From Apium graveolens (taxonomy: Eukaryota > Streptophyta > Magnoliopsida > Apiales > Apiaceae), in contig NW_027418084.1 of assembly GCF_009905375.1 (NCBI RefSeq), positions 96,568 to 160,567 on the forward strand: a DNA stretch of 64,000 bases. The letters run 5' to 3'. Below, piece by piece: positions 46,351-58,357 of this stretch. A model generated the notes under the pieces. The model had not been told where the DNA came from and made no database searches. It saw only the letters and a program-made list of their open reading frames with translations. Made by a program: the position numbers and the translations under genes. Positions within the stretch are counted from its first letter, which is position 1; every line of letters begins with the position of its first letter.

Positions 46351-47484
46351 ATGCCGCCAAGAAAGATTGGAACTAGGGCGAACCCTGGATCTGAGGACCA
46401 GGGAAGCCATAACCAGGATGATAGGAACCAGGAACACAGTGAAGAGGAAGATGAGGATTATGTGGAACAGGATGACTCCCTGTATGAAGAGGAAGAGGAA
46501 ACATATAATGTTGAGGGATTTGAGATAGAGGCTGAAGAAGGAGAAATCGAGGTTGAGCAACCAGTACCAAACCCAGGCATGGATCCCATGGGCCAGTTCA
46601 TGCAACTCCTAAGGTAGAATTTCGAACGTCAACCCAACCCACCCCCTCAAGGAAATAACAATGTTGTGGCAAACTCTTTCAGGGCTTTTAAGTCCCTTAA
46701 GCCCCCTGAGTTCCATGGATCAGCCGACCCAGTTGTGGCAAGGGCATGGTTAAAGGAAATGGAGAAATCTTTTGAGATTTTGAGTACCGATGAGGCACAG
46801 AAGACTGTATTTGCTACCTACCTTCTGAAAGGAGAAGCTAACTACTGGTGGGAGGCCAAGAAAAACATGGAGACAGATGCTATTATAACCTGGGAGAGAT
46901 TTAGTCAGTTGTTTCTGGGAAAGTATTTCCCGAGGTTTATGGAAAACCAGATGGAGCTCAAGTTCTTGGAGCTAAAGCAGAATAATTTATCGGTAGCAGA
47001 GTACGAAGCAAAATTCACTGAGTTATCAAGGTTTGTGCCGGAGTTTGTGAGCACCCAGGAAAAGAAAGCTAGGAGGTTTCAGCAGGGACTGAAACCGTGG
47101 ATTCAGAATAGGGTGGCAATCCTTGAGCTTACGGACTATGCCACTCTGGTGCAAAAGGCAACGATTGTAGAAGTCGGAAGTGAACAGATGCAGAAGGAAA
47201 GAGAGAAGAAAGGAATAAAGAGGAAAAGTATGAGCATGGGTGGAGGTTCCGCAGGAAGGAGCTTCCCAACTAGATTTAATCGAGGAGCAGTGTCCCTACC
47301 AGGAAGGAACACTGGGTTTAAGCGGCCAATGAGTGTGAGTGTGAGCCAGGGCGGCCAGAAGTCAAGAATATCCTATCCCAACCAGTCTCGACCCCCATTG
47401 CCAGCCTGTAACATATGTGGAAGGAATCACACTGGGGAGTGTAAAGGAAAGCCAGTAACCTGCTTTAAGTGTGGTCGGGAAGGC
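46351..47484 (+). pseudogene. gag N-terminal part of element B, cut by element G
   Basis: Starts MPPRKIGTRAN and runs in one frame to the G insertion, with one in-frame TAG at 46615-46617 (A has CAG there). It contains the acidic N-terminus, the gag core (LKPPEFHGSADPVVARAWLK, KGEANYWWEAKK), a basic linker, and the first zinc knuckle (CNICGRNHTGEC). G is inserted inside the second knuckle, after CFKCGREG. The remainder resumes at 58649. Confidence 0.92.
47480..47484. repeat. Target site duplication AAGGC, left of element G
   Basis: aaggc lies directly before TGTTAGGG and is repeated at 58644-58648 after TTATCA. Removing G and one copy leaves continuous gag sequence of B, with the knuckle histidine codon following. 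Confidence 0.95.
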
Positions 47485-48900
47485 TGTTAGGGCGAAAACA
47501 CGCGCTAATATTCACGCAAGTATACGCGTTCGCAAGTAATATAGAATATTTTCTAGTTCGTTCCCTCAGAGACTCAGACTAAATTATTGTCTAATTAAAC
47601 TCACTCACCAATGTATGATTACTTCTCAATGTTAAGATAATAACACTTAAAATTGTTGATTAAATATTAACTATAATTAACTACTTAATTAACCACTTAA
47701 CTAACACTTCAATTTATCAATAACAAAACACTCATGAGATCACAACTTCATTATTACTTCCTTCTATAGCCATTGTTATTACCTTTAGCATGTGACAGTG
47801 ATGATATTAATCGAATAACACGAAACTGATAAAAGCCAACTTTCATTGTACTAATACCATTCCACCAAGCATCCACAATTAAGATAGAAGTTGAATAGTC
47901 ATCAATTATGTTGAGTTCCTATATGTCTACAGAAATTGACAACACAACGATTTAAGCACAAGTTATTCTTTTTGATTACATAGGGCAAATAAAACTGTTA
48001 GAGTTACCCACTAATCATGCACAACGTACATGAACCTATGCTAGCATGGCAAGTTCTAAATCTCAAGATCCACCGTCGCTTCACAAGAGATTAACACCCT
48101 ATCTTATATGTTCGTGACGCACATAAGACGAATACGCACAACCAATACTAGATATCAAGCAATCATCACACACTAAAGTATTAAACAATTAACTAAAGAA
48201 TTCCATGATAAATTCGTTGCAAACCCATGATCACGATTAGCCCATAATAGAACTTATCGCTATCATGGGTTCATATGAAATCATGATAAACAAACACAAG
48301 AAAATAATAACTAAACTAATTATATTAAAACAGTGTACGTCACAAGAGTAAATAAGTCAAAGCAAGAAAACTAGCATCCAACGTTACAACGAAACAAGAA
48401 TCACAAGAAAATATGCTTCCTCTTCGTTGCGGTGTGCTAAATCGGTCTTCTTCCTTATCTCCTTCGCTTCTTGCGTAAAACACAATCTTCTTCTTCTTAA
48501 TCCCCCCTGTAAAAACGTCTCAAATCTACTTATATAATAGTCCCATAAAACTCAGATTACATAGAAGTTGGAAGCCAAACAGAAGTAGAAGTCTAAAATA
48601 ATTCAGCAAAATTCCCGACCCTGCGCGGCCGCTCAGCATAGCTGCGCGGGCGCGTAGGCCTCTACTGGAAAAAATCCAAGTTTGCTCCGTTTCTTCGCCG
48701 TAATCTGCCCGCTCCTTTCCTCTCACAATGGTGAACACATGCCAAGGCTTATTCTTGATGATTCCTCCCCCGAAATGCAACTAATACCCTGAAATGCATA
48801 AACACTAGAAAAACGCATCAAATACACAAAATACTTGATTTCAAGACACCAATTTAAGCCATTTTAAGACGTTCTAAGTGGTATAAAATGCCACTTATCA
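47485..48900 (-). repeat. 3' LTR of element G
   Basis: From tgttagggcg at 47485 to ccacttatca at 48900, 1,416 bases. It differs from the 5' LTR by scattered substitutions. It holds a GC-rich motif at 48615-48660 and a TATA box (minus strand) at about 48530-48537. Confidence 0.95.
48615..48660 (-). promoter_or_regulatory. GC-rich 20-bp repeat (two units) in 3' LTR of G
   Basis: ctgcgcggccgctcagcata then gctgcgcgggcgcg, in otherwise AT-rich sequence. The same motif occurs in the 5' LTR and upstream of the extra ORF. Confidence 0.7.
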
Positions 48901-48913
48901 CACCCCCAAACTT
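48901..48913 (-). other. Polypurine tract of element G
   Basis: On the minus strand aagtttgggggtg abuts the LTR start TGATAAGTGG. Confidence 0.88.
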
Positions 48914-50045
48914 AAATCGATGCTTGCCTTCAAGCGTCACAGACTCAAAAACAAATAAAAATATGCATGAATGCAATCTATATGAAAATGCAGCGATCCC
49001 CCTTACTACAATTAATCAACCAAATTGCCACATCTCAACGAATGCAGTTAGACAACTAAAGATCAATAAACTCATGCAAACGGACATACAGCCAGAAACG
49101 TGGTGTGTGCAAATGCTTAACAGATATGCTTCGAAACTAGACCAATTACTATGACTAGACTATCCTCAAGGCAATCCTACGATTATACAAAGAATAAAAA
49201 TTCCAGGCACAAAGTGATATACAACACTACAAGAACTCTGGAGCTTACTACGGAATCGTGCTTTTTATTTACAACTCAAATGCTTATTTGACCGTGCAAT
49301 GAGTGAGGTCCATAAAAGACTTATACAATGATATCCATGTAACGAGCGTTAGGTTAGCGGATCCCAGATTCTAAAAGCCTTAGGTCGCTAGGCACAAAGT
49401 TCCCTAAGAACTTAATAACTCGAATACCAAAGAGCCCACTCTTGATCAATTATACCAAATTTTTTTTTTCTTTTTTTTTTTTTAATTTATGAGCAAGTGC
49501 GTTTCGCTCCATCTTGCTCAACCCTAGACTACTCGCAACATACGCGAGCCGGCTACTAGCCAATTGACGCCTAGCCACAACTAGCAACAACTTCCATATT
49601 TTTTCTCCAAAATTTTTCTTTTTCATGTCTTTATCACTAAGAACCTATAATCGAATTCTAAGCATAATAAGTAGATTGACCTTGAAAACAACCAAATCAT
49701 AACACAATCTAGCCCTTTCGCATTCTCTAAGACTTAGTGGACTTACAATTGTTTCTAGCATGCATATCAACCTACACAACTTAATATCACTTTAATGCTA
49801 TCACTACACTCACATCAATATCACAATTCAGTCGATAAATCATTGCAAAAGGGATCATGGTAAATGCATGAGCTACATGACATTCATAAAAAAAACTATA
49901 TGGCATAAATTATGCAACTATATGAACTAAACTATCATGAATATGTAACTAAATGACACACACACAATATTCCTTAACTACCACCCCCAAACTAAAAATC
50001 TTCACTGTCCTCAGTGAAAGTAGAAGAAAGGAACACAGGGTATAC
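48914..50045 (-). other. Non-coding stretch between extra ORF and 3' LTR of G
   Basis: About 1.1 kb without an ORF of note. It has a run of T broken by one C at about 49459-49482, and a second purine-rich phrase on the minus strand near 49981-49993 (agtttgggggtgg) that resembles the polypurine tract. It may be the 3' untranslated region of the extra ORF. Confidence 0.65.
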
Positions 50046-51218
50046 CTACTCGGAGTCATCATCATCATCACCCTCAGTGGGTGGAGTATCAGGCGGCGGG
50101 TATGCAGAGTTCTCACCAAAAACTGGCCACTGGATATCAGCTCCAAGGCCTCGAAAAGCAGTCCCTAACGCAAGGGTGAGTTCCTGAGCAAACCTGCTCT
50201 GTGTCTCATACATGGCATCCATCCGCCGTGAAAGCCTCCTATACTGGGCATCAACCATCCCAGCACCCTCCTGAGCTCTCGAAGAACCAGCCTCATCACG
50301 CCCTGGCCTAGCCATAGTAGCACCTCGTGCTGGACGCCCTCCTGGAAGACGATAACCCAGCCCATGCTCCTCAGGCTCACCACCGGTCCACTCCTGCATC
50401 CCATTCAGAGTTCCAGAATCAATCGGAGCGGCTGGCAACTGCAACTGCTCATGAGCTGACCAGTTCACTCCCACTGCTCGGCATAGCTTCATAACCGTAG
50501 ATGCATAAGGGATGTTCATATGCTTTGCTCCCCTCAAAAACTTCAGAATTCCTTGGTAGATAAACTCACCAAGGTCCACATAGTACTCCTCATTCAGAAT
50601 TCCCCACAACAGCTGTGCTCTCTCAACTGTGACCTCGTGTGCATGCGAAGAAGGCAAAATATTAGCACAAATAAATGCATTCCATGCACGGGCATACCTG
50701 TTCATGGCGATCGCCGGAAAGTGACGATACTCATTATTGCATGTACTGTGGGTCCAAACTGTGCCCGGTCGACAGAGAGTCGCACAAATCAAATCCAAGT
50801 CAAAATCCTCAGCAGTCTTTTCATTCCAGTTCTCCTCCTCGGGCTTCCTCTCTCGCTGTCCAATCACACGGCGAATCGCCGCAGGATGATAATCAACCGT
50901 CAGCCCACGGACCATAGAAAACCCATTCTTTTTAGCCTTCGCGTTCGCGTAGAACTCGCGAACAACGCTCATCGGTACTGCTTCGGGTGACTCACAAAAA
51001 GCTATCCACCCCTTCTCTGCAATCATGGGCAACAACTCACCATCCCTCCCCGATGGTAAAAACCCCCTCTCCTTCAGAATCGGCTTACCCAACAGCCTAG
51101 TGTACTCCTCCTCCGCGGCTCTGTCAGTTAACCGAGGCCTTGCAGCAGTACCCCTCGATGAATCAGCAATAGGAACTGTGCTGCTGCTGTCAATAGTGCG
51201 TGCTCTCTTGGGTGCCAT
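50046..51218 (-). CDS. Extra ORF after pol in element G (390 aa)
   Basis: The ORF is intact, from ATG at 51218 (MAPKRARTIDSS) to a stop at 50046. A short basic N-terminus is followed by a globular region (residues about 40-250: EEEYTRLLGKPILKERGF, FYANAKAKKNGFSMVRGLTVD, YRHFPAIAMNRYARAWNAFI). This resembles a domain often found in plant transposon ORFs at this position ('putative plant transposon protein'), as I remember it. Then comes a Gly/Arg/Pro-rich segment, a possible helix (RRLSRRMDAMYETQSRF) and an acidic tail (EGDDDDDSE). No signal peptide or membrane helix is evident, so I do not call it an envelope protein. It is the only long intact ORF of G and has a putative TATA box about 100 bases upstream. 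Confidence 0.78.
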   Translation of the reverse strand: MAPKRARTIDSSSTVPIADSSRGTAARPRLTDRAAEEEYTRLLGKPILKERGFLPSGRDGELLPMIAEKGWIAFCESPEAVPMSVVREFYANAKAKKNGFSMVRGLTVDYHPAAIRRVIGQRERKPEEENWNEKTAEDFDLDLICATLCRPGTVWTHSTCNNEYRHFPAIAMNRYARAWNAFICANILPSSHAHEVTVERAQLLWGILNEEYYVDLGEFIYQGILKFLRGAKHMNIPYASTVMKLCRAVGVNWSAHEQLQLPAAPIDSGTLNGMQEWTGGEPEEHGLGYRLPGGRPARGATMARPGRDEAGSSRAQEGAGMVDAQYRRLSRRMDAMYETQSRFAQELTLALGTAFRGLGADIQWPVFGENSAYPPPDTPPTEGDDDDDSE

Positions 51219-51720
51219 TGATTCGTGAATAAAAGCGTGTAAGAACTGATATTTGATGTTTGTGAGAGGGTTTAAGTGTAGGAAGTTTTGTGGGCGATAT
51301 GTAGGATAGGTGTATGTATATATAGGGTGTGGATTAGATTAGGGTTTGGGAATTAAGGGATAAAATGATGGGGTAGTGGGAACAAATCGTGGGTTTATGG
51401 GCTAAAACTGTTTTTGTGTTTGTTTTTGTTTGGTTTTTTTTTTTTCTGAACTGAACTGTAAAAAAAAAATTCTGGTCCTCGACCCCTGCGCGGCCGCTCA
51501 GCATAGCTGCGCGGGCGCTCAGCTTGCTGCGCGGCCGCTCAGCTTAGCTGCGCGGGCGCGCAGGGGGTCACTGGAAATTTTTTTTTCAGCCCCTATTTTC
51601 TGATTTTTTTGTGTTTTTGGATAGGTTATTAACTTCTAAGGGTTCCTGTAACAATAATTCATGGGTTGCCTCCCACGCAGCGCTTCTTTTTCGTCATTAG
51701 CTTGACGTTTCGTACCCTGC
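51219..51720 (-). promoter_or_regulatory. Putative internal promoter of element G's extra ORF
   Basis: Between pol and the extra ORF lie about 500 bases of non-coding DNA. A minus-strand TATA phrase (ctatatatac) lies at 51315-51324, roughly 100 bases before the ATG. Upstream, at 51479-51570, is a four-unit array of the GC-rich 20-bp motif also found before the LTR TATA box. Pol ends with a stop at 51721. A subgenomic transcript from this region is inferred. Confidence 0.5.
51479..51570 (-). repeat. GC-rich 20-bp repeat, about four units, upstream of extra ORF
   Basis: Units alternate between ctgcgcggccgctcagcata and gctgcgcgggcgctcagctt. The borders (ggggtcg on one side and ccagtg on the other, minus strand) resemble those around the LTR copies. 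Confidence 0.85.
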
Positions 51721-53262
51721 TCAAGTAGTCAACAAAATGGCACTAACCACTTCTCGGTTTGCAATGTCCCCATAGTAGTGCTTCAACCGCTGACCGTTAA
51801 CCTTGAATGCTTGGTCCGGATCATTCTCAAAAATTTCCACCGCTCCATGTGGAAACACAGTTTTGACAATAAAAGGTCCAGACCACCTGGATTTCAACTT
51901 CCCAGGAAAAAGTCGGAGCCGAGAGTTGAATAAGAGAACTTGTTGCCCTGGTACAAATAACTTTGGATGTAGCTTCCTATCGTGCCACCTCTTCACCTTT
52001 TCCTTATACATTTTGTTATTTTCGTACACTTGAAGTCGAAATTCATCCAGTTCATTAAGCTGAAGCATTCTTTTCTTACCAGCTGCATCTAAATCCAGGT
52101 TCAACTTCTTCAATGCCCAGTAGGCCTTATGCTCAAGCTCCGCAGGTAGATGACATCCCTTACCGTACACCAACTGGAACGGTGACATCCCAAGTGGAGT
52201 TTTGTATGCTGTTCTGTAAGCCCAAACAGCTTCATCGAGCTTTAAAGACCAATCCTTCCTTGACGGACAAACAACCTTCTCTAGAATGCGCTTTATCTCT
52301 CTGTTAGACACTTCCGCTTGACCATTTGTTTGCGGATGATAGGCAGTAGCTACTCGATGATTCACATTATAACGCTGCATCATAGAAGTGAACTTACGGT
52401 TGCAAAAATGGGATCCTTCATCACTTATGATTACCCGAGGTGTTCCAAACCTTGTGAAAATTTGCTTATGAAGAAAATTTAGTACTGCCTTTGCATCATT
52501 TGTCGGTAAAGCTTTAACTTCGACCCATTTTGAGACATAATCGACTGCCAGCAAGATGTACTGATTATTACAAGATGAGATAAAAGGCCCCATGAAATCG
52601 ATTCCCCATACATCAAAGACCTCGACTTCAAGCATCACATTTAATGGCATTTCATCCTTCCTTGACAAATTTCCCACTCTTTGGCAACGATCACACCTTA
52701 AAACAAACTGATGAGCATCCTTGAACAAAGTAGGCCAGAAAAAACCTGCTTGCAGAATACGAGCTACCGTCTTCTCACCTCCATAGTGTCCCCCATAAAC
52801 CGTGGAATGGCAGTCTCGTAATATCCCCTCCGTCTCACAGAACGGGATACATCTCCTGATAATCTGGTCAGCTCCCTGTCTAAACAAATATGGTTCATCC
52901 CACATATACCACTTCACCTCATGCAGAAACTTCTTCTTTTGAGCGGATGTCAAATTAGGAGGCATTATATTGCTGACGAGATAGTTTACAATATCTGCAA
53001 ACCATGGTTCTTCCTCCTGAATTGCAAACAACTGCTCATCCGGAAAAGATTCATTGATTAACGTCCTATCTTGTGAAGTAGAATCGGGATTCTCCAACCT
53101 AGAGAGATGGTCAGCTACTTGATTCTCAGTACCTTTTCTATCTTTGATCTCTAACTCAAATTCCTGAAGTAAAAGCACCCAACGAATGAGTCTCGGCTTC
53201 GAATCCTTCTTAGAAACCAGATAGCGAATAGCTGCATGATCAGTGAATACTGTTACTTTCAT
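51721..53262 (-). pseudogene. RNase H end and integrase of element G (513 codons open)
   Basis: The frame encodes the end of RNase H ([28 protein letters not shown]). The integrase has its zinc-binding region ([20 protein letters not shown]), then the catalytic core with all three acidic residues in sight: [21 protein letters not shown] and [15 protein letters not shown]. The C-terminal part ([34 protein letters not shown]) is the usual GPY/F-type region of gypsy integrase. No chromodomain follows. The core looks intact, yet a stop (53278-53280) separates it from RT. Confidence 0.9.
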
Positions 53263-53277
53263 ACCAAGCAGATAAGA

Positions 53278-54050
53278 TCAAAATTTCTCAAAGCCAAAGA
53301 CTATAGCCAAAAGCTCCTTCTCAGTAGTGGTGTAGTTCAATTGGGCACCATTTAAAGTCTTACTCGCATAGTAGACCACATGGAAGAGATTTTTCTTGCG
53401 CTGTCCCAGAACTGCACCTACCGCATAATCACTCGCATCACACATCATCTCAAATGGTTCTGTCCAATCTGGTGCTGTAATGACTGGTGCCGTGATCAAA
53501 CTCTCCTTGAGAGTCTCGAATGCTGCCAAACATTCATCATCAAATTTGAAAGGCACATCTTTCTCAAGCAAATTGCACAACGGCTTAGATATCTTTGAAA
53601 AGTCCTTGATGAATCGCCGATAAAAACCCGCATGACCAAGAAAACTACGGATTCCTTTCACAGAATTAGGTGGGGGAAGATTTTCAATGACTCCCACCTT
53701 GGCCTTGTCCACCTCCAGACCCTTGCTAGAGACCTTATGCCCAAGGATAATGCCTTCACGCACCATAAAATGACATTTCTCCCAATTAAGCACCAAATTA
53801 GTTTCCACGCATCTTTTGAGTACGGCGCGCAGATTATTCAAACATTCATCATATGAGTGTCCAAAGACGGAGAAGTCATCCATGAACACTTCGACGTTAT
53901 TTCCAATCATGTTAGAGAATATAGCCATCATACATCTCTGAAAGGTGGCCGGTGCGCCACATAACCCAAACGAAACTCTGCAAAAAGCAAATGTGCCAAA
54001 TGGACAAGTGAAGGTAGTCTTTTCCTGATCCTCTGGTGCGATACAAATCT
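53278..54050 (-). pseudogene. Reverse transcriptase palm and RNase H start of element G
   Basis: Contains FGLCGAPATFQRCM, the catalytic box VFMDDFSVF, LGHAGFYRRFIKDFS and the RNase H start (MMCDASDYAVGAVLG). It ends at TGA 53278-53280 in frame with the following 513-codon piece; an arginine codon CGA-to-TGA change is the simplest cause. Its upstream border is a one-base deletion near 54052. Confidence 0.9.
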
Positions 54051-55109
54051 GATATACCCGGAATAACCATCCAGAAGACAAAAATACTCATGACCCGCCA
54101 ATCTGTCAAGCATCTGATCAATAAATGGAAAGGGGAAGTGATCCTTCCTTGTGGCTTTGTTCAATTTTCTATAATCCATGCATACTCTCCATCCTGTAAC
54201 TGTTCGAGTAGGGATGAGCTCATTCTTTTCATTTGCGACCATAGTGATACCTCCCTTCTTAGGTACACATTGTACGGGGCTCACCCACGAGCTGTCAGAA
54301 ATAGGATAAATGATGCCTGCATCTAGCCATTTCAGAATTTCTTTCTTCACCACCTCCTTCATGATGGGATTCAGTCTTCGCTGCTGTTCCACAGTTGGCT
54401 TACTACCTTCCTCTAGCAGAATTTTATGCATACAATATGAAGGACTGATCCCCTTGATGTCTGCTATGGTCCATCCAATAGCCGATTTGAATTCTCTCAA
54501 AATCCTTAAGAGCTTGTCTTCCTCACTACCTGAAAGGTCAGATGAAATAATAACAGGTAACGTAGATGAATCACCTAAAAAAGCATACCTCAAGTGTTCA
54601 GGTAATGGTTTGAGCTCCAAGGTAGGTGCTTCCTCTATTGATGGTTTGAGCTTCCCTTCAGCGTTCTTGAGGTCAGAAGTACCAAGAAATTCAAATGGTA
54701 TGTCCAGCTTTCGCTTCCAGGGAGAAGCGTTCAGATATTGTAATTGCTCGTTGCTATCTTCATCATCGCTGTCAAAATCCCCCACTAAGGCCTTTTCCAA
54801 TGCATCAGACATTAGCATGTGATCGAGTTCCGAAGTAACCGCAGAATCAATTACATCCACTTTTAAGCACTCCTCATCTTCTGTAGGGAATTTCATTGCC
54901 TTGAATACGTTGAAGGTCACATCCTGATCTTGGACCCGCATAGTAAGTTCCCCTTTTTGCACATCTATCAAGGTACGGCCAGTAGCCAAGAAAGGCCTCC
55001 CCAAGATTATGGGAATCTTCTTATCTTCCTCAAAATCCAGAATAACAAAATCTGCTGGAAAGAAGAGCTTATCCACTTTGATGAGCACATCCTCAACTAT
55101 GCCCCTTGG
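54051..55109 (-). pseudogene. Protease-RT linker and RT fingers of element G
   Basis: The open piece 55088-53928 encodes the protease end ([19 protein letters not shown]), an acidic linker and RT fingers (VQCVPKKGGITMV, GWRVCMDYRKLNKATRKDHF). It is separated from the protease upstream by an in-frame stop at 55110 and from the palm by a one-base deletion near 54052. Standard Athila order. Confidence 0.87.
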
Positions 55110-55847
55110 TTAAGTAATAGAACGGTCAGCCAATTGTAGTGACATGTACGTGGGTTTTGGATCAGGCAGATCCAGTTTTTTAAAGATCGACAACGGCATC
55201 AGATTAATGCTTGCTCCCAAATCACAAAGGCACTTGTCAAACGTCAGATTGCCAATTGTGCAAGGAATGGTGAAGCTCCCTGGATCTTTCAGTTTTGGTG
55301 GTAACTTTTGTTGCAGAACAGCGCTGCATTCTTCCGTGAGAGCAACGGTTTCAAGGTCATCCAGTTTCACCTTCCTTGAAAGAATAGTCTTCATAAACTT
55401 CGCATAACTAGGCATTTGTTCCAGAGCCTCAGCGAAAGGTATATTGATGTGAAGTTTCTTGAACACCTCCAGAAACTTCCCGAACTGTCTATCCAGCTTT
55501 TGTTGCTGCAATCTCTTAGGAAAAGGTGGTGGAGGATAGAGCTGTTTCTCCCCTGTATTAGCCTTAGGCAGAGTGTGTTCAACAGTAGTCTTCCTTGGTT
55601 CCGCCGCTTTCTCCTTTTGCTTAGATTCTTCACCTCTAATTTCAGCTTCTACTTCTTTTACCTTTTCAGCATCAGCTACTTTTCCAGACCTTAAGGTAAT
55701 AGCCTTGACTTGCTCCTTAGCTTCCTTCCTGCCTGGTACTTCCGTGTCACTGGGAAGAGTGCCAGGTTGACGATTGAGCACTGTATTGGCTAATTGACCA
55801 ATTTGATTTTCCAAGGTCTTGATAGAAACCGCCTGACTCTTGCACAA
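55110..55847 (-). pseudogene. gag C-terminal linker and protease of element G
   Basis: An open piece of 245 codons. It has a charged linker (KEVEAEIRGEESKQKEKAA), then the conserved block PFPKRLQQQKLDRQFGKFLE. The protease core CDLGASINLMPLSIFKKLDL follows, with DLG in place of D(S/T)G as usual in Athila. It ends with a stop at 55110-55112. Confidence 0.88.
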
Positions 55848-57085
55848 CAGCTTAAGTTCCTCAAAATCAGCACTAGTAGGTGCAGCTGCACTTCCCTGTT
55901 GAGGATATGATTGCCTTGTAGCATACTGCTATGGTTACTGGAATCCAGGTGGGTTAAACTGTTTACTCACTCCTTGCTGATATGGTGGCTGAATAGCATT
56001 CTGATTATTCCCCCAGCTGAAATTTGGATGATTTCTGTTGTTAGGATGATAGGTCGATGGCACAGGCTGCTGTTGTCGCTGATAATTATTCACATACTGA
56101 ACAGATTCGTTTACAAGAGAACACTGATCCGTAGCATGAGAACCTGCACAAAGCTCACAAACCATAGCTATTTGATTAACTCCATACGTAGCCAAAGAAT
56201 CAACCTTCATTGATAGCGCTTGGAGCTGGGCTGCAATAGTGGTGGCTGTATCAACTTCCAGAATACCTGCTACCTTGCCTGACGTCATCCTCTGAGTTGG
56301 GTTTTGATGCTCATTTGTAGCCATCGTCTCGATAAGATTATACGCCTCAGTATAGCTTTTAGCCCATAAGGCGCCTCCAGCTGCTGCATCGAGCATGGGC
56401 CGAGATTGGGCCCCCAAACCATTATAGAAACCAGTGATCACCATCCAATCCGGCATTCCATGATGTGGACATTTTCTCAACATTTCCTTGTAGCGTTCCC
56501 AAGCCTCGCATATAGATTCTGTAGGTTGCTGCGCAAACTGAGTAAGAGCACTCCTCATAGCAGCAGTCTTTGCCATCGGATAAAACTTCACCAGAAACTT
56601 TTGCGCAAGATCTTGCCACGTAGTGATGGACCCAGCTGGTTCAGAATGTAACCAGTCTTTAGCCTTGTCCCTTAGTGAGAATGGGAAAAGCCTCAACTTG
56701 ATAGCCTCATCAGTCACGCCATTATACTTAAAGTGCTGCAGATCTCGACAAAATTCCTTATGTGCATGTTGGGGTCTTCAGTTACCGCTCATCCAAAAGA
56801 AACAGAATTCTGCACCATCTGAATAGTGCCCGGCTTGATTTCAAAGGTGTTAGCTTGAATAGCCGGATGAAGGATGCTTGACTGAATGTCATCAATTTTA
56901 GGCCGAGAAAAATCCATAAGAGCTAGATCAGCTTGAACAATACGATCTCCCATGTTTACTGGTTCTTTCTGCTCAGTTCCTGAATCCGAATCCTCAAAAT
57001 CTAACTTCTCCGGAATATCAAGAACTTCGTCTGTCTCCTCAGCTGTATCTAAAGTCCTCTTGCGAGCACGAGAACGAGTTTGCAT
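55848..57085 (-). pseudogene. gag of element G
   Basis: Starts MQTRSRARKRTLD at 57085. The first 98 codons are an acidic N-terminus; a TGA at 56789-56791 and a one-base deletion near 56725 then break the frame. The open piece 56717-55935 holds the gag core (LRLFPFSLRDKAKDWLH, WQDLAQKFLVKFYPM, MLRKCPHHGMPDWM), and CELCAGSHATDQC resembles a partial zinc knuckle. Then comes an N/Q/P-rich tail. Non-functional in this copy. Confidence 0.88.
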
Positions 57086-57203
57086 AAACGCTTGCTAAAG
57101 TACCTGAAACACAACCAGAAAAAATAAGTAACTACTACGTCCTAATCACTGAGTCCTAATGACCAATGATGGTAAGTACATAAACTAAACAAATACGCCG
57201 AGT

Positions 57204-57220
57204 CCCCGGCAGCGGCGCCA
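57204..57220 (-). other. Primer binding site of element G (tRNA-Asp)
   Basis: The plus strand reads ccccggcagcggcgcca, the 3' end of tRNA-Asp with one change, six bases from the LTR end. It is identical to the site in F. Confidence 0.92.
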
Positions 57221-58271
57221 AAAACTTGTTAGGGCGAAAACACGCGCTAATATTCACGCAAGTATACGCTTTCGCAAGTAATATAGAATATTTTCTAGTT
57301 CGTTCCCTCAGAGACTCAGACTAAATTATTGTCTAATTAAACTCACTCACCAATGTATGATTACTTCTCAATGTTAAGATAATAACACTTAAAATTGTTG
57401 ATTAAATATTAACTATAATTAACTACTTAATTAACCACTTAACTAACACTTCAATTTATCAATAATAAAATACTCATGAGATCACAACTTCATTATTACT
57501 TCCTTCTATAGCCATTGTTATTACCTTTAGCATGTGACAGTGATGATATTAATCGAATAACATGAAACTGATAAAAGCCAACTTTCATTGTACTAATACC
57601 ATTCCACCAAGCATCCACAATTAAGATAGAAGTTGAATAGTCATCAATTATGTTGAGTTCCTATATGTCTACAGAAATTGACAACACAACGATTTAAGCA
57701 TAAGTTATTCTTTTTTATTACATAGGGCAAATAAAACTGTTAGAGTTACCCACTAATCATGCACAATGTACATGAACCTATGCTAGCATGGCAAGTTCTA
57801 AATCTCAAGATCCACCGTCGCTTCACAAGAGATTAACACCCTATCTTATATGTTCGCGACGCACATAAGACGAATACGCACAACCAATACTAGATATCAA
57901 GCAATCATCACACACTAAAGTATTAAACAATTAACTAAAGAATTCCATAATAAATCCGTTGCAACCCCATGATCACGATTAGCCCATAATAGAACTTATC
58001 GCCATCATGGTTTCATATGAAATCATGATAAACAAACACAAGAAAATAATAACTAAACTAATTATATTAAAACAGAGTACGTCACAAGAGTAAATAAGTC
58101 AAAGCAAGAAAACTAGCATCCAACGTTACAGCGAAACAAGAATCATAAGAAAATATGCTTCCTCTTCGTTGCGGTGTGCTAAATCAGTCTTCTTCCTTAT
58201 CTCCTTCGCTTCTTGCGTAAAACACAATCTTCTTCTTCTTAATCCCCCCTGTAAAAACGTCTCAAATCTAC

Positions 58272-58279
58272 TTATATAA
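58272..58279 (-). promoter_or_regulatory. Putative TATA box in 5' LTR of G
   Basis: ttatataa in the sense direction, about 365 bases into the LTR, followed about 30 bases later by a purine-rich leader (ggattaagaagaagaag). Confidence 0.6.
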
Positions 58280-58357
58280 TAGTCCCATAAAACTCAGATT
58301 ACATAGAAGTTGGAAGCCAAACAGAAGTAGAAGTCTAAAATAATTCAGCAAAATTCC

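Noticed and set aside
49459..49490. Poly-T run as a retroposed mRNA tail
   Set aside because: No target duplication or gene-like sequence beside it. It lies in the untranslated part of element G.
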